A stretch of DNA of 64,000 bases, taken from positions 17,807,166 through 17,871,165 of the forward strand of contig NC_091931.1 in assembly GCF_041260155.1 (NCBI RefSeq), given 5' to 3'. Origin of the DNA: Ptychodera flava (lineage: Eukaryota > Hemichordata > Enteropneusta > Ptychoderidae). The translations under genes and the position numbers were made by a program. Shown one piece after another: positions 28,218 through 41,700 of the stretch. The notes under the pieces are model-generated. The model did not search any database. It was not told where the DNA came from and was given only the letters and a program-made list of their open reading frames with translations. Each line of letters opens with the position of its first letter. Position 1 is the stretch's first letter.

Positions 28218-30054
28218 CCGGATTTTTCTGAGAGTACGCCCAGGGCCGTTAAACAGAAAATGGCTACATTGTCTGCTTCACACCTGTAGCTAAATAACGG
28301 CCCAGGGCCGTAATTCGGTAAAAATTTACCGCCAATTATTATCTAAACAATCAAGGAGTTATCAAGATTAAGTTCGTTCGGGGTTGTTCGGGTGTTTCGG
28401 CCGTCCCTCGGCAGTTGACAGATCTTCAAACATGGCGTCACGTGTCCAAGCGTCGCGTCGGGAAGTTCGAGTCGTTCCACTGATTTTGATGTACACGATG
28501 TTAAAGAGGTCGAGGAACAGATAATTGAGGAAGGGAGCTTTTGTATCTGCAAAGGCGCGGAGACTGAGTTGATGATAGCTTGCGATTACAAAAAAAAAGC
28601 CATACATCGTAGAGCAGCATTGTTAACACGCCAACTTTTTCCAAATCCAGTTCTTGGTTCTTGCCGTGTTTTATCATGTTGTACTTGCATTAATGATATT
28701 TAAGGTTAAATAAGAAAGCATAGCTTTTAACTGCTACGTCCATGACTTTAATGAATGGTCGCGATATAAAAACAACACGTACGATGCATTGAAACAAAGC
28801 GTCGCAGCGTCGCCTATGGCGTCGCTGGCGTCGCGTCGCGTCATTAAACACCCGGGAAACGCTACAAGTTTAACCCACGCTCACGGCAGTGCTGCAGTCC
28901 GCTGCACCATACTCAGTACATGATTGAAAAGTTCGTGATCAGAACTTTCATTCTAACAAGGAAAGGTTCCTGCGATCGAATGTAAAGTATATAAAAAACG
29001 ACGTTAAAATTACCAAGATTTTGAGAATGAAAAACTTATATTCCTTGTAACTTCACTTTTCGTGGACGGAACGTGTCGGTTCTCACACTATCATGACGCA
29101 CTTGACCCAAGCTACGCAAATACAGTCTTTGCGCATGCGTTATGACACTGTGGAGAAACTAAGTCGCATGAGCAAACCCAGGTTAATTTCACTCGGTTCG
29201 GTTGCGAAGGTACCGTCGGCAACGCAGATGGCGGGAAAGGGGTGTTAAACAATGGTGCACGATAGTAATAAACGTAATTATCTCAGTTGTGACTCCTTCT
29301 CTACTACCTCCATGGTTTGTCGAACGCATTCAGATTTAAGCGAAGAAAATCATCGATCAGATTTTGACGTGTGCACGTGTTCTGAGGTTGACCTAGTTTG
29401 TAAGTGTGACAAGTTAATCAAAGTAGTCGAACGTGTGAAAATAGATACAGTGTTTCACATTCGTTGCACGCAAAGGGGTCAATAATCGTAAACAATTGTG
29501 GATCATACCATTTCTACTAGGGATTACTACTACTGTTACGTTTGTGAATGCAACAAATTTACGCGAAGAAAATCATCAGATTTTTGTATCAAAGCGAAAA
29601 AAACTTGAAAAGTAATGATGTACATTAAATAAAAAAATAATGAAACAGAGTTATTTTTTATGATAGTCATTTTATTTATTTCATGATCCCCATCGTGCAG
29701 AATGGAAAATTCCTGGCTCCTGCTTCATCTGTCAATCATTGTCGGCATTGTGTGGCAAACTCTAACGTTGACTTTGCGTTCTTCTGGATCATTCCACCTG
29801 CATTTTAGTAGCGTAAATAGGGGGATACGGACATATATCGCCGAAGTAATCATCTTAGAAGTGTAACTTATTTTATTTTGTACGCTATATAAAACTTTTT
29901 GACCTTTGCGTAGGTAATTTTTTTCAAGGGGAGTCAAGTTGAAATGCCGTAGACAAAGGTTGAGATGAAATTTAAAATTCTTAATAACGGCCCACCCCCC
30001 AAATAACCGCCCATGGGCGGTTTTTCGAGTGGGCGTACTCTCAGAAAAATCCGG
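28218..30054. mobile_element. 1.84 kb TA-flanked DNA transposon with a PHD-like frame fragment
   Basis: Perfect terminal inverted repeats of about 24 bp begin CCGGATTTTTCTGAGAGTAC, and TA stands on both outer sides. The interior is much richer in CpG than its surroundings. A plus-strand open frame at about 28421-28703 includes GSFCICKGAETELMIACD, matching the first half of a PHD finger (C-x-C, ten residues, C-D). A second frame at 29252-29485 (MVHDSNKRNYL) is preceded by the NRF1-like GCGCATGCG and contains a GTAAGT donor-like site. On the minus strand an open frame ends at 29725 with an AATAAA-type signal beyond it. It looks like an internally deleted copy of an autonomous element; TA duplication allows Tc1/mariner-type or ISL2EU-type families, and I cannot decide. 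Confidence 0.75.
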
Positions 30055-32744
30055 TATCAATCCATAGATATGACTAAAGAAGAGATAACTGTTGATGCAC
30101 AACTGACAGTTGCATGAACCAGCTCCCTCTCGAGTCTGAAAAGCATTGTCACAATCACACATGTACCTTAAAAACAGAAAAATCAAATACTTGAAAAATC
30201 ACGCGTGTCCAGAGTTGAAGTCTAAATCATCATGTGCCTTTATTGAGCTTATTGTAATATCTTGCCCAATACAAAGGTGTAAAGTCATAAGTGAAAGAAC
30301 AGCTGTACCGGAAAGCTGGTTCCAGTTGAATGATTTGGGGGAAAATTGCACCTTACCAGAAGACTGGTACAATCAATAAATCTCTTCGAGTCAAATTTCA
30401 TTTGAACTTTTCACCCATAAAAATTTCTAGGCAATTACAGGAAAAAACCTCCCTTCCCCTTTTGTGGACAAAATGAAACTCCTTTGACATTTATAAAAAA
30501 ATTTAACCTCCTAAACTATATCAATAAGTAGTTGTTTAAATTATATGTCATGTATATGGCAAGCAATAATTATACTACAAATTACAATTTATAGAAACTC
30601 TCCCATGATTGCTGGTTGATTCCATTCAACAGAGGTAGGGACACTCCTGTGTGCCTGGGAGGCTAGGAGGGTCTCTATTAAAATTTGAACCTCAATCATT
30701 CAACAAAGGGACACTTTTAGACTACTATTAAAGAATGCACTATTTTGCCACAAGGCAGTACTTCTTCATATTGCTTGATTGACATTTAGTGGCACAACCC
30801 AATTTTTTTTCTCAACATGAATGTACAGCCCAATGTCAAACCTGACCCGATTGTGTGAGCGTTGCCCATCTTTCCATGCCATATGTGAAAATGTTCTGTG
30901 AACTCTCAAAAGAAGTCATCAAGTGGCTTGACGAATTCATGCAGAAATCAACAGCGTCCAATAATATGCAAAGGCGCCACCTAGTGGCAAAGTAATGCAA
31001 CCATCCTGACTTGAAAGGCATCCAATCTGAACTCCATTGAAATACTGGCTCAAAATAGCACCCCATGAAAAAAAAAAAATTTGGATATTTACAAATAGTG
31101 ATGGGAATCCAATACCAAGAAATAGAAATTTCATAAATACTTGAGTGAAAAGTTTACTTTAGTAAGACAGAAAGCTGAGGCTGGTGTATGATATGCGGCG
31201 ACCAATTCAGAAATGTAGATAAAAACATACGTGAAAAGAACTTATTCTTTGTAGTACTTATAGAAAGTATTCATACACAACTTAAAAATCACTTAATGAA
31301 ACATGAATTTCCTGGTGGACAGGTATTTTGACCAAACAAAGGTGTTAATTTTGACAAAGTCATTCAAGAAATGACGAGTATTCTTTCACCGGTAACAAGA
31401 TAATTTTACCCGACTGTTTTACTGAAAGTATTAAATACATGTGTTACTGTTAGGAGCTATTTCATATCAGGCACTTTGTGTACCACAAAGAAAGCATGTT
31501 GTACATGTTTACATAGAGTCCCAAAACGTGATTTAGTGACTGTTGGCTAGGGGTTTGTGGTTATGGATAATTACTGTACAAAAATGAGAAATTTTCTGAT
31601 TTTCAAGCTGCAAAATTTACAATCAGGTTTTCCAGGAATGTTATGTGTCATAAAGCAATCGCATAGGGGCTTTGGTTGTACCTTAGTCCTGCAATAGAGG
31701 CTTGCATCTGTGTGCAGCCTGGCTGCAGATTGACTGTACAGTTTAGGATCTGCAGCCTATCTCAACAACCTTTGACACTCCCATGGAAGAGTGAGAGTTG
31801 AGAAAATCTAATGTCACGCCATCTGTACTATCTGCCCCTTAATATTTGTTAGGCATACATTTCAAGTATTAGCAGTGTGATTCTCTATGGCAAAGATTTT
31901 CTTTCTTTCATCCTTTCAGTAAATAGACTGAAAGATGGGCACTCTGGATTTGAGGTGAGAGATCCTGGGGTGTAATAACTGCCCAACGGAATTTTTCAGT
32001 CTGTACTGCATGGTGGAGAAATCCTAACGCTGATCCATACGCATTTGCATTGAAATACAAGGTTAAAAGATTGCATGAAGAATTATTTTATAAAAGAAAA
32101 GTTAAAACATTTGGTATTATCAAAATGAAGACAGCACCCCTTGCAAAACTTGAAGTTCATCGTAATTCCGATGTCTTAAAACATTTTGCTGTAGATGAAG
32201 CAGTTTTTGCTGCTTGCTGTTGAGTTGGACTGGACAATCTGTTGCTCACGGTGGGGCTGTACTCTTCCTTAAAGAAAGGGTGCAGCTTTGCTGAGCAACA
32301 GATCTTCCAGTCTACTGTACAGTGTATAAGTCTGAATCCTATAATTTTACTGTGTGATAGACTATTAAATCCAAATAGCATGTATTTAGGGCCATGAGTG
32401 TGGGTTTTTTTAGCCATGTTAAAAAGGAAAGCTGTATAGGAATGTTGAAAACTCTACAGGAAAAGCAATTTTTATCATAAATTAAATTTTACTGATGAAA
32501 AAAAGGACAATGCCAACATTAGAATATTTTACCCTATATCTCCCGACTTCTGTTTGAAAGTTTTGTGTCCTTTTCCTGTCCTTTTCCAATACGTACAAGG
32601 AAAACGTCATTCTATAGACCCCAAAACATGCATTAAAATGTACATGACACAGAGGAGTAATCCGCTGGAATGTCAGTCCTCAGATTTAAATCTGTCAGAA
32701 AAATCTGAGTTGTATACTGCTATGGCTTGCTGTGCTGCTATTCC
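30055..32744. other. Spacer downstream of YIPF6, no gene seen
   Basis: Only short frames (up to about 86 codons) without motifs occur. Part must be the YIPF6 3' UTR, but I could not place its poly(A) signal with confidence. Confidence 0.45.
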
Positions 32745-35700
32745 TTAGGAATGGGTGTGTGAGAGGATCATCCATCCAATTATGAAGTAAAACAAACACA
32801 TGGGATACACTGCCAGTGATTTCCTGTTGACCGGTTGGCTGTCTCCAAGGAACGCCATGGAAGCTGAAACGAACAGGGAAATTGGCAGGTATCAAACAGA
32901 GCTGAGAACATACACAAAACTTCCAAACAGCAAACTAGATCTTTAAGCGTAATTTTTTAAGGAAGCAAACAGGCTCACAAGCATATCAGACATGAATATG
33001 ATTATCAGCAATTGCTGACAAAAATTCATGTTCAAAATCATATGATATTGGATGTATACTACAAAAAGCACACATACCATGGATGTAAAAAAGAGACTTA
33101 ACTATATCCAAATCAACCATCCTGTATCATATCACATCAAAATCACACATTTCAAAACAAAGGTAAAATTTTGTACAGCTTTTACAGAACACGGGTACAA
33201 TTTTGCAAAGCCTGCTTTCCCTGGAAACAAACTTACAACATGAGTTACTGTTCTACAACATGAGTTACTGTTCCCCATCAAATGAAATGAAAGGCATATA
33301 TTGTTTGAAGTTCTCTTACCGAGAGTTGACCAAACAAAAGCTGCAAATACTAGGATAAATCTGATGACAAATAATGCCGTTGTTTGGTGTGCCAGTAAAA
33401 CTACCCTACAGATTATCGATGCTAGGTTGAGTGGCAGGATACAATAACCCAACACACAGACACTCTGGAAAAAGGATCTGAAACAAGACAAGATGCAGCA
33501 ACTTTTAGAATGATGATGCAGTGTTTAAAAATATGTCCTTATATTATGCAACATCTATTTTCATGGCAGACTTACATAACAATATTTTAAGTTGTAAAAA
33601 TCCACTGTCTGTACCAATTGAGTTTCAAGTTCTCAACATAAATAAATGCCAGTCAACATACATGTACAATTGAGTTGAAAAAAGTTGGTAACAGGTGTCT
33701 GTGGCATAATTTAACCTGTTCACCCCTATTCCCTGTAAACAGGTCCACAGTCTCCATTGACAACAGTGGTTTGGGGCCAAACCATAGTGTTGAATGGGTT
33801 AAATAACTTCCGGACAGCTGTCACTGGCAAAATTTAGGTAAGTTTTTTTGACATGGAAATACCCTATAGGAAATTTCTAAAATGTCAGGTCAGAAATTAC
33901 AAGAAAAACATGCCAGAGACCAGAGCATTCAGTTTATTATAAGGATACTGAAAGAAATTCCACACATAAGGATACTGAAAGAAATACTGAAAGAAATTCC
34001 ATCTCAAAATGCAAAATGCGTACAGGTGTAACTTTTGCGACACTCAAAGCTTACCCTTGTATTCATCTTTACAAATATACATTCCCCTTTATAAGAAAAC
34101 TACCTACAAGTATCACTTACATCGTTCCTCCTAAGAGTTGTGAATTTAGCGTAACAATGACAGCGCCCCCTGTGACAATGACAAAAACTTCTGCAAACTG
34201 TGGACCACCATCATCTGTGTCATTTGCTGATGAACCCTGTAACATCCTGTGTGAAAAGATAGCAATTGGGATCAAGTTCAGGAACAGACTTGTAACTTTC
34301 AGAGAACAGACTGTAGCCAGCCAGATTTAGGACCCAATATACACTCCTTCACAGCCCTTGGTTCACTGCACAGCTGCTAATCCGTTACCGACATGGTTTG
34401 GTTAGGCTAGCCCTGTAGACAAATGTCCAGTGCACTGAGCCGAGCAATACTCAGCTCAAAACCAGGGCACTAGCTAGCCACATTGCTAAGTCAATGATGG
34501 GCTGTGTGAGAGTCTACACCCAATACAGCCACACTTAAAGCAAACATGTTCACAACAACTTGCTTCATAACATAAAATGTACTTCCCTTTGAGGGCAAAT
34601 CAGGTGAAAAATTCAATTTACCTTTGACCATTAACAGTTGGTCCATATCTTGTCTAGACTAAATGACCATGATTGTATCAACTGCCAATGTTGTTACTTA
34701 GAGAGCAAGTCCTCATTGGCTTTGTAGGCATATTTATTTTTGTAAATGAACATATAATATGGTGAATTTTGTGAAAAGTCTCTTTTCATCTCATGTCTCA
34801 AAGAATATGACAAATAATATAGAGTTAAAAGCCGGAGCCAATGACTTATGTGATAATGATATTACAAACGCGAGCATTCACATTCAGGCTGTTGATGATC
34901 ATTGAACAGATCATGTACCAAATCAAACAGAACTTTTGGAAGGCACATGTACATTGAATATACTCTGCAGTTAATTCAGCCTTGTAAATGTGAACGGTAA
35001 GTCTGTAACTAATGGGAGACAAAGCATCAATTGATAATACTTACATTCCTAGTAAAATACACAATACAAGTGGACCCCAAAGATCCCCTGAAAAGAAGTG
35101 AAATGAACAATGGTCATTGAACAGTCACACTAACGAGAAAACTAACAATATTGGATTCATGTTCTTATGCAGGCAAATACCATGTTATATTTTGTTCTCT
35201 GTTTAAAACCTATCAAATTACTGATGACAGAGAACCAGATGAATTCTCAGAAGAGACTTGGGAAGAAGCCAAGCACTTTATTTTGAAGTCTGTGTATTGT
35301 AACGCATTTTATACTGTATTTCAAAATCACAATTAAGGAAAATAGATGAACGGGAAAAAATTACAAAACACACTAAAAAGTATCTTCTGATGGGCATATA
35401 ACCCTCTGTGATGATGATGAAATGCCCTGAAAAATACTGCAACACACATCCAAACACGAACATAGTTATACATAAAGGTAAAAAATATTCCATTGTGAGT
35501 TCTCCACAGTTATTCATTTGGCAGCGTTGAACAAGAGCTGCATTACAAGCAAAGCTTTCTCAATGGTCTATGATTTAAGATGGAACCAATGTTAAATAAA
35601 GCTCACTACACAACACCTAAAATAATGTCATCATTAGTCAAGACTTTACAGTGTGTCCATATCTTGACTAGACTAAGGGACCGTCTCAGATTGTCGCAGA

Positions 35701-38700
35701 AGTTCAAAAAGCGAAATTTATTCGTTTAGGGGGGAGGGGGTTTGACCTCCATTCAATTAGTGAACTTCACTTTCGCACTTTTATTTTGTGATCACAAGTT
35801 TTCGTGTGTTTATCTTAAATTAAAGAAAAACTGCACACTCGTGCCAACAAATTTATAACTGTTTCCCTCTCGTTTGTGCCCCAAACACAATTTACCGATA
35901 GGAACATTGTATCCTAAACATTCCATTCATCAAATTATACAAAGACAAAAAGTATCATTTTTTTAAAAATGTGCTATTTATAAGCGTCTGCTCTAACCAC
36001 TAGATGTCTTTATTCCCACTTGTTATGCACCTGGTCATAGTCGTTTTAATATCATTGAACATGCCTTGGCCCCCTTGTCAAAGTTTTTCGCTTATTTACC
36101 GCCCCTACCAAGTACAAATTGCGTGTTCACAAAGACAAAGAACAGCACAAGAGATGCAAAAAGGGAAAGTAAAATAAAATGAAACTTTTATGCGGTAAAA
36201 TGCCCTGTTAGTACTCAAATCTGATCGTTTACTTTAATTGTAATGTGGCAAGGGGAATATGTCTTTAGTAGCTATAGCAAAATTCAACATTGTACTCTCA
36301 GGCAGACATGAACATTTCGCACTTTTGAAGTTTCGTTTAGGGGGAGGGGGAGGGGGTTTTGATCTAAACGAAGAAATTTCGTTTCTTGAACTTCTGCGAC
36401 AATCTGAGACGGTCCCTAAATAACCATGATTGTATCAACCGCCCATGCCATAGCATATCTATGCCCTTACATTCTCTTAGTAATGTTTTGCTTTGTCTTG
36501 GCCAAAGCACATGAAAGAACTTGATTCCAACTGCTTTTAAATCTCTTTTCTGCAATAAGGAAAAGAACAAAACAAAATGGAGTCTAAATCCTGATTGTTC
36601 GAATAACTCTGAAAATCACTGAAAAGAGTTCACACTAGGTATTTCAAATAGGAATACTGATATTGAATACCTCCATAACATTGACAGACTTTCTATTATT
36701 CTGCTAAAATTCAAAAATCCTACTTCATTGATCCTTTATTACTAACATGAAAAAAGTATTAAACCCACTGCAAGTTACTGAAGATAGCCATAGATGTTCA
36801 TGATAACTTCCAGCATGAAATAAAAATACATATAAAAATATTATTTCAAAACGATCATGACTTTGTCCCTTTAATTTTTGATTTGAAATTTTTCAGGATA
36901 TTTCTGTGAGCATTCACACAAAGTCAATCAAAAGGTGTTTTTAACTGTTGTCAAGTTATTATGTAAATCTGTATGTTTTGTTTGCACTTACAATTGTAAC
37001 TGTAACAGGTTCATCTAATGTAGACAATTCATCACCCTCCTCATCAGGTGCCCCAGGTACTGTAATGTCGCCCTCTATAGGATGCTCCAGGGCAAGATCT
37101 GTCATGCTCTGTAACCAAATATGAAGACATTTCATTGAAAGAGGTTAGGGAATTTCATAAAGTAATAACACATATTATTATACACCTACGTCTGTAACCT
37201 ATGGAGTTTCGTCATACAGTAAGTTTCGGTATCAGAGGACGCGGAGTCCAATCATAACGTTAGGTGTTATTGGACACTATTTGACCTTTGACCTCAAGAC
37301 ACCTTCACGTCAACATGAGGAAAAAGAAGAGAATATTTTACATTTTTTACAAACATATATACTTTTTAACATTCAGTACTTCACAAAGTAAATCATGGTC
37401 AGTCCAAAACTGGTGAATTTGAGTGAAATTATGCTGCTGACGTAAAATTTCTACCGTGTGCACTGCCCAGTGCGGGTTGAAATTTCGTTCTGTGTGCTTA
37501 GCGGATGCGCTGAACATGTTCCCAGTCTGCTCGTGACGTAAACAATAAGGCAATTGACTGCAGACACACACAAGTTGACCACACACATAAATTGAACAAG
37601 TCACTGCAATACCCCTTTTCCTGCCAGACAGTAATAACTGTATCACTTCCCCATCAGCCAAGTCAGTAAAAAGCGGTATTGATCCAAAACATGACGTATT
37701 TTCACCCACTTGGCGTAGTATGTTATAGCATATTTTGTCCAAAAAAAATCAATTTTACAGTATTATGTTTTCAACAGCCTTCAAATGTACAGTATTATGT
37801 TAAAATACATCATATTGAATATGTTGTGTTTCATTAATTTTAACCATCTTGACCTGGTGGTGAAATATGGACTTGGCAGGAAAAGGGTTAAATAGTAACA
37901 CAACGTTTTTACTTGTAAAAAATCTCTTTTTATACGCACTACAGCTACATATCAATAAACAACAATTTCTTGAAAACTTCTAAATCGTGGTTTTACTAGT
38001 CCATATTTTCTGCAGTGTGAAATTGAGAGATGCATGTCTTTCCGAAGACCCAAAAGATTTCAATGTTTTTCCAACCAGTAATTAAATGAGTCGGCAACTA
38101 TTATGTCTGGCTTATCAACACATTTTGTACGTACTTTAGAAGAAAATGTGTGTGATGAACATGCGAGTGTAAACACTGACCTTAAATTCCCTATAAATCC
38201 TGGAATTTTGTGAATAACCTTATACACTCATGGCCACTTTAGTCTTGATCACCCTGTGTTCAAGATTGAGATTCAATGCAACATTACCATGCACTGGTCC
38301 ATGTACAAGTCTTGTTTATTTCAATTTAACTAGAGACACTGTCTGCATGGGACATACAATTTTACTTGATGCTATAGTAGTGAGCTCATAAAAGTGTGTT
38401 GCCTCAATAAATTAATTATCGCATAGAGGCTTTAATGAATGTAAGTGGTATCTTGTGTCTCAATTTTCAACACAGGGCGCCAATCCTTAGCTCTCATTTT
38501 TGGCAAGGTCTGTTTTGTCTTTATACAAGCAGAATTTCTGTCTATATCAGGTAGGCTTGATCAACACTAAAGTGGCCACGAGTGTATTACTGAGTATGTA
38601 CACAGAAAATAATTTCTATTCACATGTACTTGTTTTGTTCAAATTGATTGATGCTGGAAATAGTGTATATTTAGATGTTACAGCAGAAGTGTGGGCAAAG

Positions 38701-41700
38701 GAATGCTCTTCAGAGTTTATGATATGGCCATTGTTCACCACCATACTATCCATAGTAGGTACATGTAATAGTCATCAATGGTGTGATAAAGATCACGGCA
38801 TATATGCATTATACTTTGGACTTCAAATTTTCATTGTTCAGTATTTTGCTGTAGAGTAGCAGAATTGCATCAAGATTTGTTATAAACACACTGGGTCACA
38901 CATAAATGTTTTAGCAAAAATATTGCATCATTGAGAGGGCAACTGATATCAAAATAAAACATTTTAGAATAACAAAAACAAACCTTATGCATTGTCATTA
39001 ATAAATTAACACAATCTTGACAAGCAAAATGTGCATGACTTCAAAACCTAATTTTCCTAATTTTGTTAGGACTATTGAGGTACAAAAACCACAGAGACCA
39101 TATTGGATTATCGATTTTTCTTTGATGAAGGGAATTTTTTCAAACTGCAATCGTAGCTGTATTGGAACAAAATAATTGGGCCATCACTTTGACTCATTGA
39201 CATCACAGATCTTGTCACAGTGTTTCTCGAAGTAAGTAATACGTACGGATGCACAGCATGTATTATTTCAAACAGTGGGAAAAACAATTGAAATACCTAT
39301 TTTTTAATATCTCATGCACTGAATGGAAAAACTCTTTGTTATCAGACTGTAATGCATGACCTCAGACTTTGCAGTGATCAGCTGCAACAAAAATTTGCAT
39401 AGCAAATAATTATGCCGTGATATGATGTAACAGCTGCCTATGATGGCTGACTGATTGCTACTGTTCCAACCACTGCCAACCTGAAGAATGATTTACTGAG
39501 AAATATGCACTACACTAGATGCAATGTCAAGCAAAATATGATAATGACAGACACTGTCCATTTTACTCCTCACATTTCAACTCTTTACTAGCCACTATTA
39601 GTAGATTATTTGGGGGAAGGAATTGTTTTAAATTTTTGCATACAGCTTATAACTCTCCTTGTTCAATGGAAAAAAAAAATCACTGAAGAAAAAATCATGT
39701 AAAATTCAATCTTTTATTCGGTGCTATTCAAAATAAAAGTTCATAAAATAACTGACCCGGGTCCATCCTTCCACGATGTAAAATTAGAGAAAAATCTTTA
39801 TCCTGGACTGTCAAACACAGTAACCTTGTTTTTTAACTTCCAATGCTTTGATACATGGGACTCTTCCAAAACTGGCTGTAACCATCAGAATTGTGCAAAA
39901 AGGGTAGCAGTTCAAAACTGTTGCATTAAAATATAGTCCACAGTTTGCCAGAATTTAAAGGAACTTAGGGACCGTCTCAGATTGTCGCAGAAGTTCAAGA
40001 AACGAAATTTCTTCGTTTAGATCAAAACCCCCTCCTCCCTCCCCCTAAACGAAACTTCAAAAGTGCGAAATGTTCATGTCTGCCTGAGAGTACAATGTTG
40101 CATTTTGTTATAGCTACTAAAGACGTATATCCCTCGCCACATTTATTACAATTAAAGTAATCGATCAGATTTGAGTACTAACAGGGCATTTTACCGCATA
40201 AAAATTTCATTTTATTTTACTTTCCCTTTTTGCATCTCTTGTGCTGTTCTTTGTCTTTGTGAACATGCAATTTGCACTGGGTAGGGGCGGTAAATAAGCG
40301 AGAAACTTTGACAAGGGGGCCCAGGCATGTTCAATCATATTCAAAACGACTATGACCAGGTGCATAACAAGTGAGAATATAGACATCTAGTGGTTAGAGC
40401 AGACGCTTATAAATAGCACATTTAAAAACAAATGATACTTTTGTCTTTGTATAATTTGATGAATGAAATGTTTAGGATACAATGTTCCTATCGGTATAAA
40501 TTGTGTTTTGGGCACAAACGAGATGGAAACAGTGACAAATTTGTTGGCACGAGTGTGCAGTTTTTCTTTAATTTAAAATAAACCCACGAAAACTTGTGAT
40601 CACAAAATAAAAGTGCGAAAGTGAAGTTCACTAATTGAATGGAGGTCAAACCCCCTCCCCCCCTAAACGAATAAATTTCGCTTTTTGAACTTCTTCGACA
40701 ATCTGAGACGGTCCCTTACATTTCAAACTAAATTCCAAACTATTTCCATTTGATTCTATAATGTTATCTATTCAATGCAAATCATTTGTCTGAATATGGG
40801 CATTTATTTTTGAAGTACCAAAATTGTAAATCCTATTTCGTTAATTTTAATTTTATTCCTTTTATAGAAATTTGCATGATATCACTCAAGACTAACTTCA
40901 CATTCATATATGACATGATATGATGAAAGTGATTGTGATGATCTCTCATTACTTTAATAATGTGTTTACAGGGGTATATGCTGATATTTTGAAATATTAG
41001 TTTACAGGGGTATTGGAGGGTCTATGTATTGGCTGATATTTGTTTTCTGGCTGTTATTTACTAATATATGTGTACATACACTAGTACATGTATCATGTGT
41101 GTTTGATATATCTCTCATAATGATTAAAAATATGCCTGTCATTGATTGTCAGCTCTATATTTAACAATAATAAAATGTGCAGTATACCGGGATTCATGCT
41201 ATCATTTTAATTACATCTCATAAAAAATAAATAAATATATATATGACATGAATTTATCATGTACGGTACACCTAGTAAACATAATTAGTGGTGTGCAATG
41301 CTGTCATGATTTACATTATCTACAAGTAATTTTGTATCAGTTAAACTGTTAACAGGTTTACAAATGCTGCATTGTGTGTTCTCTGCTACCTCCATGCATC
41401 GTGGAAACAGATAAATTGGCATATATCTGTGTTTTTGAATAAATCCAATTAGCTTGAAAGTGTTTGGAGTCCATATTTATACTCGTTGTCGAACAGTAGA
41501 CTGGTTGGCTACCAGTAAAAGATGGCCATTGAATTATCAAATGTGTAAAACCTCAAAGGGAAGATTTCATTTACATACTAAATTTTTTTATAATATATTA
41601 TTTTTCACTTTTCAAATTTTACGGTCTGAGCTGACGTAATTTTTTAGACGACGTTGAACAGATCAGCTTTAGGGATCTTTGGAGAATCACTCTTCCCTAA

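Noticed and set aside
38500-38859. 119-codon plus-strand frame in YIPF6 intron 1
   Set aside because: Starts inside the right half of a MITE and lies in an intron of the opposite-strand gene; no motif.
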